Of a stretch of 41,789 nt of DNA, positions 1-10,904 are shown one piece after another. The notes below the pieces were generated by a model. The model was not told where the DNA came from. It saw only the letters and a program-made list of their open reading frames with translations, and made no database searches. The translations under genes and the position numbers were made by a program. The stretch is from positions 1-41,789 of the forward strand of contig MCGO01000280.1 of the NCBI GenBank assembly GCA_002104985.1. The letters run 5' to 3'. How positions within the stretch are numbered: position 1 is the stretch's first letter; every line of letters starts with the position of its first letter. The stretch is from Rhizoclosmatium globosum. Its lineage: Eukaryota; Chytridiomycota; Chytridiomycetes; Chytridiales; Chytriomycetaceae.

Positions 1-193
1 GTCGTGAGACTGCCTGGTTAGATATTGGTATCCACCCAGGCCAAATGTCCCTCGCATCGCACATTCTCCAATGCATTCCAACGCCATGGTTCGGTAAACC
101 TCTCGAAAGTAAGGATCTGTTATTGGGGATTCATACAATGAACATCAAGCCAAGAACCTTGTTGATGGCGCTCCAAGGCAATTATCGAGCTAT

Positions 194-1248
194 ATGGCCA
201 CTGTTATTTACGACAAATTGATGCAAGCTGCACATGAGAGTGATCTACGTTTAATCAACAGAGTCATATTTTGCATTCCTACTCCTCCAAGACCACGAGT
301 CCGGCAACAAGATCCTACCAAAGCTATCTCTCTTGGACGTCATGCTACAGATCTTCCAAATCGTGTCATCCGTCTTGAACTTGGTGTGTTTGGTTATCTC
401 GATTACCAAGCAAGACATAAGCGGGATATTATCTCAATTTCGCACATTATATCCAGACTCTTGATTTCCCTGTGCATCTACCTGGTCACGTACAGCGGCC
501 CGAAGCCAATTGAGACACAATCTGTGCCTCCTGTGGTCCTATCATTGGAGGTCAACAACCACACTTCGACTGAGTTATACATTGCCGGAAGTTACGACAC
601 TTTGAACAAGTTCGTCCTTGGAGAGGACACATTCAAGTTTTTGGAAGCTTTCGCACTGATGGCGAGCAAGCCCCAATCTCCACGTTTAATGAAGAAGAAC
701 AAAATTCCAGAGGAATAATCGAAACTGTATGGGCGAATCTGTTTATGACAGACATTCTTTTTACACTCACTGTCCTCCTCACGTCTCTTGCGTCACTCTC
801 TTCCTCCTCCTCTTCCATACACCGAGCCATCTTTCCAAGTCTCGAGTTTGATCTCAATGCTGTTTGGATGGTTTGCCGACAACCGTTGAAAATGAAGACA
901 GAGGAGGGTAGAGTTTTTGTCGAGAACATTCCCGTGGATCGCAGCTGATTCGAGTTAGAGCTCAATCACGAGCGCTTGCGATTGCATCTTGTGCTTGACG
1001 GTCGACGTGAAGGTACCTACATTTTCGCAAAAGAAGGATTGGATGATGATTCTGGTTGGAAGGTCAAAACTGGCTTCTTGGCACAATTACTGATAGCGAG
1101 GAGTGGTTGGTTGGAAAAGCGTTTTGATGCGTGTAATGAAAGGCAGCTGACTTTGGCTGATATTTGTGAAATGGAGTTAAGTTCAAGTCAGACATTGTTG
1201 CTGCAATTACGTGCAGGGAACAGAAACGTGTCCAAATTCAGCATTTGA
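194..1248 (+). other. Unrecognised coding-like ORFs
   Basis: Three successive plus-strand ORFs lie here (194-718, 745-948, 976-1248). A further open stretch runs from the left edge to about 210 in another frame. Together they read like one protein broken by frame changes, or the 3' part of a gene entering from the left. No family was recognised. The third ORF is charged and reasonably protein-like; the middle one has a serine run. No clean intron borders join them. The neighbouring permease is broken by single-base deletions, so the same may apply here. A low-confidence pointer, not a gene model. Confidence 0.25.
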
Positions 1249-1333
1249 ATGGATCCTTTAATCATTGACAAAAGATACAAATATACATCGATTTACATAA
1301 TCATAAAAATAAAATAAACGTTTAACCACACTT

Positions 1334-1542
1334 GGAGTTGTGGCTCAACGTTCGCATGTTTTCAACGCTGTGTCTAACATGGAGCCACAAGTTGCAACGT
1401 TGGTGGAAGTTTTAAGGAATTGACCATCTGAAAACCTTCACACAATCCAGCAGCATGGCATCCAGCACCGACACAATCTTTATGGTCGCGAATGACGCCG
1501 AATCCATAAAAGCCGCCAGTTTAGTGTGTCAACCACAACTCC
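1334..1542. repeat. Short inverted repeats upstream of the permease
   Basis: GGAGTTGTGG at 1334-1343 is matched by its reverse complement CCACAACTCC at 1533-1542. Nested inside, TTGTGGCTC (about 1339) pairs with GAGCCACAA (about 1384). These could form hairpins in the leader region of the permease gene. No function is implied. Confidence 0.3.
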
Positions 1543-3067
1543 AAAGCCATTCCAAACGACCTACTTCCCATCATACGAGGTTAAAGTCGGTGCATATCGG
1601 AACCTCGACATTGAAGAACGCCCAAGTTTGATGTACACTATCGTGTTGGTGGACAACATCTTCTCGCTTCCTTCAGCGCTTGTTGGTTGCTGCCGATCTT
1701 GATGGGTTTTGACCCAAACACGACTCTCTTCTTTGCCGGGTATGACTCCTTATGCCTCCCATTCCCTCTCTTTCTTGATTATTTGTTTATGCTTCTTCAC
1801 TTATCCGTTGATCCATTATGGTCATACTTTATCTCTATCCCACATGTTCAACAGATGATAGACACTAAAACAAACGAATAGATTCGGAACACTACTCTTC
1901 TATGGAATCACTGGTGGGCGTGTCCCATCGTTTCTTGGAGCCTCTGCCGCCTTTATTGCGCCAGTTCTCTCTGCCACTCAATCAGCGGGCCTTTTGGTTC
2001 ATCCAACCCAAACATCGCTATCGCTCAAGGAGGATATTTGTCACTGGTCTCGTGTACGCTGCAATTGGGCTTCTGATTCACTTCTTTGGCACAAAATACA
2101 TCAAGATTCTTATGCCGCCTTGGTTTCTGGTGCTGTCGTGATGGCTATTGGATTAAACTTGGCAGGAATCGTAAGTCTATTTTACATGGTACATTCTTTA
2201 AAAATCTAACATCCAAACATTAATCAGGGAATCAACAATGCCGCCTCAGGCCAAGACGGTCCATGGCAAGCATGCCTTGCTATCATTTGCATCGGTGCCT
2301 TTGCAGCATTCGGTCCCGGTTTACAAAACAAGTCCCAATTCTTCTTGGCCTCATCCTCTCCTACGCAATCGCAGCTATTGCAGGAAAAGCCACAGGCCGT
2401 GATTTGGACTGGTCTGTTCTTGACCGTGCTGAATGGTTTGCTGCACCTAAATTTACTGCACCCGTGTTTGACGGAAACGCGATCGCTACAATCTTGCCAG
2501 CTGTGATTGCCCTTCTTGCAGAAAACATGGGCCACGTCTCGTCTATCGGTGCCATTGCTAATAGAAATCTGGATGGATATCTTGGCCGTGCCTTCCTAGG
2601 TGACGCTGTTGCGACAGTGGTTTCGGCTTTAGGTGGTGGTGCAGGAGTGACTACCTATGCCGAGAATATCGGAACTATGGCAGTGACACGAGTCTATTCA
2701 ACATCCATCTTTCTTGTTGCGGCAGTATTTGCGATTCTGCTCTCTTTCATTCACAAGTTTGGAGGTGTTTGCGTACAATTCCTAATGGATCTGGGGTGGT
2801 GTTGAGATTGTCTTGTTTGGATTGATTGCGATTACGGGTGCAAGAATTTGGGCATCGAATCGAGTTGATTTAACAGATACTCGTAATCTTTTTATTGCTG
2901 CTGTGCCTGTGATTCTTGGAAGTGGAATGCCTTCTCTTCCTGGAGGAACATTGACTCTTGGTAGCGTAAAGTTGGATGGAATTGGAATGTCGGCTATCTC
3001 TGCTTTGGTTTTGAACTTTTTCATTTGGGTTATCCCTGAGGCATTGGGAATGAGCCAGAAGGAGTAA
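1455..3067 (+). CDS. RutG-like NCS2 pyrimidine/xanthine permease, frame-broken
   Basis: A multi-pass membrane transporter of the nucleobase-cation symporter-2 family, closest in feel to bacterial RutG/UraA-type uracil permeases. Diagnostic stretches are GFDPNTTLFFAG, ITGGRVPSFLGASAAFIAP, AENMGHV, NLDGYLGRAFLGD and GVTTYAENIGTMAVTRVYST, in family order. Two introns are clear: 1740-1881 (phase 2, joining FFAG to GTLLFYG) and 2171-2227 (phase 0, joining NLAGI to GINNA). The reading frame jumps about seven times, each time by one missing base and mostly in short homopolymers (about 1684, 1995, 2033, 2113, 2332, 2770, 2797). Start ATG 1455 is the first reasonable one but is also followed by a frame change. 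It is either a decaying gene or, more likely, one carrying consensus errors. The RutG resemblance is unusual for a fungus, whose NCS2 members are mostly UapA- or AzgA-like, so bacterial ancestry is possible. Confidence 0.75.
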
Positions 3068-3141
3068 CTTTCAACTTTTTGTTTTTCAAATCCATTATAT
3101 TAATCTCGTTTTATTTTGTTTTAATCCTGTTAACCACAAAA

Positions 3142-4798
3142 TCACCGTCTACCGTATGCCCCCTTATTAGCACCAAAATGCCGACCATTAAAGGAATTAC
3201 TGGGCCTAGGTGGAAGCTCCACCTGAAACGATATTCTACCTGGCTGAGATTGTTGCTGTTGCTGCGGTTGGCCTCCGTGCTGCTGTTGGCCGCTTTGGTA
3301 AGGCTGATGCCTTCCTTCCCAATCTCCTCCACGTTGTTGGTCGCGACCATGGTTATAGTTTCCACCACCACTGCTTTGATACTGCTGCTGCTGCTGATAG
3401 TTGTTACGGGGAGGATAGTCTTGATAATTGCGCTGTCCTTGTTGTTGGAAGGTTGGTGGCGGAGCAGGAATAGTTCCTGGGGGAAGTGGTGCGGAGGGCC
3501 AGATGGGTAATTACCACCTCGGGTGGAGGGGTGGTGGAGCATATTGTTGTGGCTGCCGGTTTTGTTGAAAGTGATGTTGTGCAGGTCGTTGTTCTCCTCG
3601 ACCACCGCCTTGAGAATATCATCATAATCATCATCAGGCCGAGAGCGTTTCGAGGAGGACTTATACGACGCAGGATAATCTGCATTTTGTTGGACTGGAA
3701 CACTTGCCACTACAGCAGAGAAAAACATTTAGTACTTATTAACATTCATCCTCACCCTATACCTTCCACAGGTATTTTCCTCGTCAAAGCAGTTTGCAGT
3801 TGCGCTTCAAGAAGGTCCTGTAAGTCCGAAAGCTTCTTTAAATCAACAGTCTCATGGAGCTCGTCAGTCCGTTGATAATGCCGAATAATCAGAAGCGAGA
3901 TGTCAAGAACGCCAGTAAGACGGCAGTATAAATTGTACGTAAACTGAGAAGGCATTGTGACGGGGATCAGATCACAATCAGTCAAACGGCATGCAAGAAA
4001 TAGCGACGCAAGTGCTATGAAGTGGGCTGGATATTGGATGCATATTTGGGTATTGTAAGATTCATCTGCGAGGTTCCAGGCTTTTTGCGCAACATCTTGA
4101 GGAACTGTTTTGAGAAGGTAAATCAAAAGTGTTTCAGCGTCAAATGAGAAATACGAACTCTCCAAGTATTTCGCGATTTGAATCACGTTTTTGTGTGCAT
4201 TCTTGAGTTGATGAAAGTCAAAGCAGATGAACTCAAGCATGAAGCGCTCGACTTGAATAACTCTTCGTTTTGGTTCTCCACCTCCTACATGAAGTTTACA
4301 TGTCAGTAAATTCCTTCATAACTGTGAACCATGGAATAAATACCGGATCATCAAACTCGAGCTCTTCCTCTCCAGGACGAAGGTTGATTTGGTTGAAACC
4401 CAGGATCAAATCCCTCGCCTTTTTAACTGTCTCTTCAACTTTACAGGCAACAAAGACACACGCAATCACGAGATCATTATCGTTGAAGTCAGGGAGGCAC
4501 GAGTCCTACGATAAGTGTTAGCCTATTCATCCAACTGCTAGGCTCCTCCGCCTCCTAGGATCCAGCCCAACAAACCAAATCAACTCAAACTCAACTTATT
4601 TTTCTTAATCTGAAGCTGAAAGCGGTGGAAAAGCTGTAGCGCCGACGAACAGGTGTAAAAGGGGAAGCCCATGCGTTTGCTCAGCCGCCGAATCTGCGAA
4701 CTGAGAAACACTCGCCGCCGCGATTCACTCTGCGTCTCAGTTTGGGTTGTGTGGCGAACGTGGCCAACAAACATTGGCGAATGTAAAGCACCTTCCAT
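3142..4798 (-). CDS. Transcription-type cyclin (cyclin T/K/Bur2-like)
   Basis: This encodes a two-fold cyclin-box protein that should activate a CDK9/CDK12-type kinase phosphorylating RNA polymerase II. The first exon (start 4798) has RRVFLSSQIRRLSKRMGFP and then LQLFHRFQL, the start of the cyclin fold. The next exon has LVIACVFVACKVEETVKKARD, the classic cyclin-box helix 3. The long exon (about 4240-3770) carries the second fold with AWNLADESYNTQICIQYP and IALASLFLACRL. A phase-1 intron at about 3719-3770 leads into a low-complexity Q/G/R/P-rich tail ending at 3142. The first two intron junctions do not close in phase. The tail switches frame twice between ERGEQRPAQ-type and GGNYPSGPP-type text, so single-base errors are likely. 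The subtype (T, K or Bur2) cannot be fixed by eye. Confidence 0.7.
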
Positions 4799-4878
4799 AG
4801 TTGTTTTGAAGAGAAATAATGGAGAAAACAAATGAGATAATGGGATAAACTAATCTATTATAATAAATGGATAATGAG

Positions 4879-6379
4879 TTAAACCTTGTATAATGGTTGG
4901 AATCTAAATCCTTTGTTCACTCCACCACTGGCGCCTGCTGCTGTATAATCCTGCACAGTGACAGTCTTGTAATCCGCTCCGATCTGAACTCGCTGACTAC
5001 CCACCCCAATTGTCCCATCGTCATTCAACGTGGAAAAAATTGTGCACAATGCCATTCAGGAAAAGAGAGTACATCCACAACGACTGGGCTAGCCCCAGAA
5101 ACCGGGTAGACTCCATGACAAGATGCAAGTGCCATTCCAATATAACTCCACGACGATGATAATTGAAGCGTCCATACAAATGGCAAGATTATTCCGGTGA
5201 TACCTAGTGTCACATTTGATTTCACTGCATCGGCTGTAATACAAGAAGTCGCGATAATTTTGGATTCTGCTTTCGTATTGATACACCTAACAAGAAAGTT
5301 TAATACAAGTTTTTTACGTGTCATATTGAAGGTTGTAGGGAGATAACACTCAACTGCGATGGATAATCAAGACTCTGAACCAAAAACGGGACTCGATTCC
5401 CCTTCAATGGCCACTGCACGACTATATCAACATACTCAACCGAGAACCCGTTCAATACAGCTTGGTCTCGCAACAAGACGTTCGTAGCAACGTTTGTCCG
5501 ATTTACTTCCAAAGCATACGTTGTTTGTGGACTCGAATTCACGTACGTCACGATTGACCCATCTACGCGCATGTTCGTGGTGATGCAAGAAAGAGTGTTG
5601 GGGAGTGTCAAAGGGCAGAAAACAGATTGCCCTGTTGACAGCACGATTTCTTCTCTTACTCGTGCAAAGACTTGCGAGGATACTGTAGAATTACAAATGC
5701 TCAACCCAATTTGTCGAGAGTTTGTGTTTATGACGTCGAGACAGCTATGATTATTAATTAAGAGTCTATCGACGCCAAGGGCCAACTACTTACGCGCCGG
5801 GATAGTCTAAGCTCTTTAACAAGAATCGTTGACCATTCTTTTCGTATGGCAGCACTGGTGGTGGTTGAGTGGCCTGTGGGAATCTTGTCACAGTGGAAGT
5901 TGAAGTTGCAGCCACAGTCACTGTCGCCGTAAGAGTGACGAATGAATCGGGAATTGCTGCTTTTGTCGTCTCTGCAGATGGAAGTTTACGAGTGGAAGTC
6001 ATAGCATTGACCTTATGTGTCACAACTTGAGCAACATTGACAGTGACAGGCACAGCTGAGTGACGAGGAGGTTTATGATGATGGTGACCGCCCTTTTTAG
6101 CCTGGTTTTGAATTTCATCAGATTGTGAAATCAAGGTTGTTGACGGTTTGATCAGAGGTGAATGAGACTGATAATGGACATTCTTTGATGCAGATTCAAC
6201 AACTTTAGGGTGTGAAACTGCTTGTTTTGTGGATGCCGAGATTGCAGTGGGTATTGGACTTTGTTTGACAGTTTCCGTCGCCACAACTGACCATGCCAAG
6301 AGGCACAGAATCAAGGAGCAAGCAAAAACCTAAATAATGTACTAATAAGACATTGTTCTATCAACCGTCAACGTACCAT
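4879..6379 (-). CDS. Secreted two-module protein with LDYPG-C motifs
   Basis: A predicted secreted protein of unknown function. The ATG (6377-6379) is a complete 3-nt exon; a phase-0 intron (6330-6376) follows. Exon 2 then gives a signal peptide, MVFACSLILCLLAWSVVATE. A His- and Ser/Thr-rich linker comes next. After it are two copies of a module starting LDYPG-CLDV (intron 5745-5793, phase 2) and LDYPS-QCIN (intron 5287-5354, phase 2, donor GTTGAG). The modules contain spaced cysteines and DGSI/DGTI turns reminiscent of beta-trefoil (ricin-B) lectins, but this is not established. One base appears missing in a six-T run near 5030, after which STLNDDGTIGVGSQRVQIG continues to the stop at 4879. 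The same module occurs in the secreted gene at 17.7 kb. Confidence 0.65.
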
Positions 6380-6610
6380 TCGAGTCTCAGCTATCTTGAT
6401 GTTTGACAATTCCAGTTTGACAGTTTGTTTTCAAGAATCCATAATCGCGATATCGGCGACAAGAGTTGTTGTGCAATTCTTATAACTGCATATTCTAAAG
6501 GAGAACACCAAATCAAAGCAGTGTTGTGTTAACAGATTCGAAGTGACAATTCTTTCCACGCCAATCTCTTCATTCTCCAGAGACCAACTCATCTTTGATC
6601 CAAACTACAC

Positions 6611-7173
6611 ATGACGACAAAGTATTCTTACCACCAAGTACTCCTCCCTGGGCAAGTTTTCCCACAGATCATTGTCCCTCTTGTCAACGGCGAAAAGACA
6701 GTCATCAAAAGTAATGGAACAAACGCCAAACTTGTGGTTATTACCGTGGCCAGTTCTGTCCATTTTGCCGTGCAACCCTCCATCAAATCAACGAGAGTCT
6801 CCAGAAACTTCACGACGCTGGAATCGATGTGATTGCAGTATCAGCCGATTTGCGGGACGCCGCCACGGACCTTGTTCAAGAAATGGGACTCCAGTTCCCT
6901 GTGGGGCACTCACTTCAGCCGGAACAGTTTCGAGTTCTGGGTACGTTTGTGAGCAGTCCAACAAATTACGTTGATCAGGGCCATTTGTTTTCGGAGCCAG
7001 CGTGGTTTTTGATTGATGCGAATGATCGGATTCGTTACAGTGACTATGGGAGCGCGCCGTTCGCTGGGCGCCCGAACGTGGATGCTGTGATTGCGGGGTA
7101 TTTGTGGGCCGTGCAAGAGGGGAAGGAGAGGCCTTCGTTTCGGACAGTTGTGTTTGGAAGTATTGCTCAATAA
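6611..7173 (+). CDS. Peroxiredoxin-like AhpC/TSA family protein, one frame break
   Basis: A thioredoxin-fold antioxidant protein of the peroxiredoxin-like AhpC/TSA group. After a beta-strand start (LLPGQVFPQIIVPLVNGE) comes YYRGQFCPFCRATLHQINE. The CPFC motif holds the peroxidatic Cys position and a second, CxxC-spaced Cys. Further on, AGIDVIAVSADLRDAA and LFSEPAWFLIDANDRIRY match the family order. The gene is intronless, about 188 aa once repaired. The frame changes near 6735 between KLVV and YYRGQF, where exactly one base is missing, so the two ORFs (6611-6832 and 6829-7173) are one gene. It is divergent from the secreted-protein gene at 6379 and shares about 230 bp of upstream DNA with it. 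Confidence 0.75.
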
Positions 7174-7292
7174 TGGGTTATGGTCTAAATTGTTTTTTCC
7201 ATTTGATTATCCAATAATGAAGCTTCCTTTTGATTCACGATGAGAAGGGGGAAGGGCGGCATTCACAAATTTTTCATTAAACGAAACCAGAG

Positions 7293-8028
7293 ATGCAGTT
7301 CCAGCTCGTTGCCCTTGCCATTGCGGCCATTGCGAATGCACAAACAATTCAGTTCCCTCAAGTGTGTTCGTCTCAGTGTGCCCAGTTTGGAACTGCCTTG
7401 ACTGGATCATGCATGACCTCGCCTACTTCGGTGAGTAGTCCCTGTTCCTGTCCAATCAATAAGCTGCCTTGCCTGTTTATCGATCAGATGCGATGTCTCC
7501 GGTGTATGCGTTGGTGTAAAGCAACTAGGGCGAAGTAAGGGCAGGAGGGTGCTCTGTGCGCTGTCGGCAACGAGGCATGGAAGGGGACGCAATGGGAGAC
7601 AGACACTCACCCAACTTTCTCCCAACAAAACTCATCAATCACACTTACTGACTGGCCCAATTCAGACCGATGTCTCAGTGACCGCAAACAAGATCGCTGC
7701 TTGTTTCTGTGGTCAGTACTCTCAAGCGGCCTCGGGTGGAAGCAACTGTGCCAACTGTATTGGAAACGCTGCATCTTTGAGTGGAAAGAACTCTACCCAG
7801 CTCTTTATTAACCTTGTGGCTCTCTGTGCGAATGACATCTCTGGTGGATCGGCTGCTCCATTTATTGCCCCAATTATTAAGGATGCTGTGTTGGCGAATG
7901 TTGTAACTACCACTGCTGGAGCATCGAGCACTGGTGCCGCGGTCGTTGCGGGCACGACTACCAAGAGTGGTGCTGTTGAGCTCGCTGTGTCCGCTGCTGC
8001 CATCGTTGCTGCCCTCTCCCTTTTCTGA
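7293..8028 (+). CDS. Small cysteine-rich GPI-type secreted protein
   Basis: Two exons: 7293-7430 (46 codons) and 7666-8028 (120 codons plus stop), joined by a 235-nt phase-0 intron with donor GTGAGT and acceptor TTCAG; 166 aa in total. The N-terminus MQFQLVALAIAAIANAQT is a signal peptide. The body has paired cysteines (CSSQC, SCM, CFCG, CANC, LCAND). The C-terminus is Thr/Ala/Gly-rich and ends in a hydrophobic tail (VELAVSAAAIVAALSLF) typical of a GPI-anchor signal. It is therefore a likely wall- or plasma-membrane-anchored surface protein of unknown function. A longer ORF reading from 7549 includes intron sequence and is not the true product. Confidence 0.75.
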
Positions 8029-8374
8029 AACCACTCACACACATAACGCTGCAAATTGCATCAACTCAAATTAACCCCATCTGTTTACCCACTTCCTCTA
8101 TCTTTCCTTCTCTTTAGACTTATTGTTGTCGCCTGTTTGTATTGTTCTTCTTAGATAACGTCACATCCAATAAACACTGTTTCGTGATGATTGGGTCGTG
8201 GATCTCATATGCATTATTCCACAAAGCTCATTAAAAAATAAACCAATTCGGTTTGAATTGTTACAAAGGAAATCAATATTCTCGTCTCGAACTCAAGGTA
8301 AGCGAATAACTGATGGAAATTGATAGATGTTCACCAATCAAAACAAACAAAAAACATGGAACTCCTCATAACCC
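8029..8374. other. Convergent intergenic region
   Basis: AT-rich DNA between two convergent genes. It holds AATAAA-like strings (near 8170 and 8237) usable as polyadenylation signals. No gene, RNA or repeat was seen. Confidence 0.5.
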
Positions 8375-10904
8375 TCATGGCTCATTCAGTTTCTTCATTA
8401 TTGGTCTAGGGCTGTGACTTCCAGCCAACAAGTCAGGAACAGGAATGTTGAGTTTGTTCAACTGATCCACACTTGAGCTCTTGGAAACAGTCTTCTCAGG
8501 ACTAATGGAAGACGTTGTGTGACTTCCAGATCCACCGACTGGCTGTTGTACTTGTGCACGATGAGTCATGTACAACTCAAGTAACTCTTGTTGCTGTTGA
8601 AGGAGATCTTGGAGTTCTTTTTGAGTCTTGGCAAGTTTCTAATCATTTTTGATTTCGTCAATATCCAAAGAGCAAAATCAATAAAATAGGATAATACCTC
8701 GCTTGTAGCTGCATCCGCGGCAGTTGGCTGACCCATTACCCAGGCACCAAGCTTTGTGATTGGCTGATAAATGGATCCTTTACGACGAGTAGCAGACGGA
8801 CTGGTTGGGCTTGGAACTTGAGCTGCTCCAGCGTTCAAGGCTGACAGCTCCTGAATACTTGTCTTGGTGCGTTCAATCATGGCTTTGAACTCCAAGAGTT
8901 TGGCCTCGTCAATGCCATGAGCTAAACCCCACAGATTAGTATTCTCATGGGTCAAAAAATACGTCAAAAGGTAAAGGACTCAACTGGCATTCAAACTCAA
9001 ACGCTTATTCGCCTGTGCTGGCAAACTCTTAACATATCCATCCCCACCCTGCACCTCCTCCTCAACCTCATCAGCAGCAGCAAGTGCCGCCCGATCCGCC
9101 TCGTAATCCTTCAAAAACTCTCCCCAGAAAATCTGACGTGGTCTGTAAATCTTATATTCTGGGTCATCCAAACTCTCCGCCCAATGCGCAATCAATCCCG
9201 CCGCTCTTGGCACTGCCGTCAAAACCGGGAACATATCTGGCGGGAATCCAAGCGTGTGGAACACAACCGCAGTCCAGAAGTCAATATTTGGGAACAAGTG
9301 GCGGTCTTGGAACCATTTGTCTGCGAGAACTTGCGATTCGAGCTCAAGAGCAAGAGTTGCCATCTCGTTTGTTTGTCCAAGGATGGAAAAGAGTTGGAGG
9401 GCAAGCGATTTGGCTAGGTCAACACGGGGGTCACTGGATTTGTAGATTCTGTGGCCAAACCCTTGGAGACGGGTTGGGCGGCCGGTTGGAGAAGGGGCAA
9501 GAGTTCCGGCAGGGGTTTTGATGACAGAGGATTTTTGTTTCACGAGAGTGAGGAACGTTGGGATGTTTTCCGGGGTGCCAATTTGGTTGAGCATTATCAT
9601 TACGGCAGATGCTTTGCGTTCACCAAAGAGGGCACCGAAGGAGCCGGAGAGGGCTGTGTAGGGGTCGACGCCAGACGAGGCAAGGTGGCGCATTGTGATT
9701 GAGGAGCAGTTGTTTCCGTGCTCGCTATATTTGAGGACAGAAGAATGAGTTGGATGGGCGTTGAATATGGTGAGGAACACTTACGCGAGGAGAATGAACA
9801 TCTTATCCAGGATAGACACGATTCTCGCATCCGGAACATAGTCAGGCTCATTCAGCTTGTCAATCATGTACAAGAAGTTTTCCGCATAGTTTTTACAGCG
9901 TGGCATAGGTGCATTGAATTCGCGTCTGAACAAGAAAAAATGTACACGTCAGCCCAAATTACCAACGAAGAGTCTGTAATTACCCAATGCGGTTTCTGTA
10001 GGCGAACGAAGCAATCGTAGGAATTTTCCCCAAGATTCGCAACACCGCACGGTTTCTGTTTGCTGCCGCCTTGGCAATCTGAGCAGCAGAAGCCCCCTTC
10101 GGCTTCATGTACATACTATCCCCCTGAAGAGCAGGATTTGCTTCTGGATGGAACGTCGAGAGAGAAGCGACAGTTGAAATAAGCATGCCCTTAAATAAAC
10201 AATGATCGAGGAATTTTGAGTGGGGTTAGATAAGGTTGGTTGGGAAAGCGTGGCTATCTCACCATTGGATGAGCATCGTAACGGAACGTGGTCATTTGCT
10301 TCTCGAGTTCAGTGTGTAAATACGTGTGGGAGAGAATGCCTTGGGTCCACTTTTCGTTTTCAGCCTGTTGCGGGATAGAGTGAAGTGATCAGAGGACCGT
10401 GATTATATAATATCTAGTGCACCTTTGTAGGCAATTCGCCGTTGACTGGAGGAATATAATGGTCAGTAATGTGTGTGTAGAGTCATACTGTATCCACTGC
10501 CCAATTAAATGCACCACCCTCCTCCCCCTTCATCCGATGCACTCTCGCGCTCTAATCACCAACAAGCAGAGAAACGGGCGATACTCACTGAGCAGAAAAG
10601 CGACCTCCAAAAAGCTGCTCTTCTCCACCAACTCCTCAACACTGTATCCACGGTACCGCAACCCGCCTCCGTTCTCGTCCAACTGAGAAATGCGGCTTTT
10701 GCAGACGACCGTGTTCTTGAATCCGGGATCAAAGATTCGGAGTGGCGTCAGTTGAGGCTCGAGGGGAAGCGGGGTCGTCTGGCTGATTTTGAGGGCCGTG
10801 AACGCGGACGCCGGAATTGTGTTGTGCTGCGTGTTGATGGGCACTTTGATGGTCGTGCCCGAAGTCGGATCGCGGATGGTCAGGAACGCTTCTTCGTGGC
10901 TCAT
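8375..10904 (-). CDS. Peroxisomal-type citrate synthase-like protein with C-terminal extension
   Basis: Citrate synthase fold, closest to the plant/peroxisomal type (IFDPGFKNTVVCKSRIS, GGGLRYRGYSVEELVEKSSFLEVAFLL). Exons 10904-10589, 10445-10423, 10364-10263, 10189-9984, 9925-9785 and 9724-8980 sum in phase to 510 aa with stop at 8980. A seventh splice (donor GTTGAG after 8985, acceptor before 8921) would remove that stop. It joins exons 8921-8698 and 8638-8375, giving about 671 aa with a coiled-coil, Gln-rich tail ending KKLNEP. The 13-bp gap otherwise left between two genes favours the joined form. The catalytic His region (GPxHGGANEA in the family) reads LFGERKASAV, so His264 of E. coli (pig His274) is missing. 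GFGHRIYK (about His354) and PNID (about Asp411) are kept. About 20 extra residues precede GFGHR. It may be inactive or have a changed activity. ATG 10904 has a good context; an upstream in-frame ATG at 10988 is possible. Confidence 0.8.

Noticed and set aside
7549..7665. Upstream coding extension of the GPI-type protein exon 2
   Set aside because: It lies inside a clean GTGAGT-to-TTCAG intron, and only the spliced form gives a signal peptide.
9630..9641. GTGAACGCAAAG inside the citrate synthase as a tiny intron hiding the catalytic motif
   Set aside because: It is 12 nt long, and removing it does not restore the His motif.
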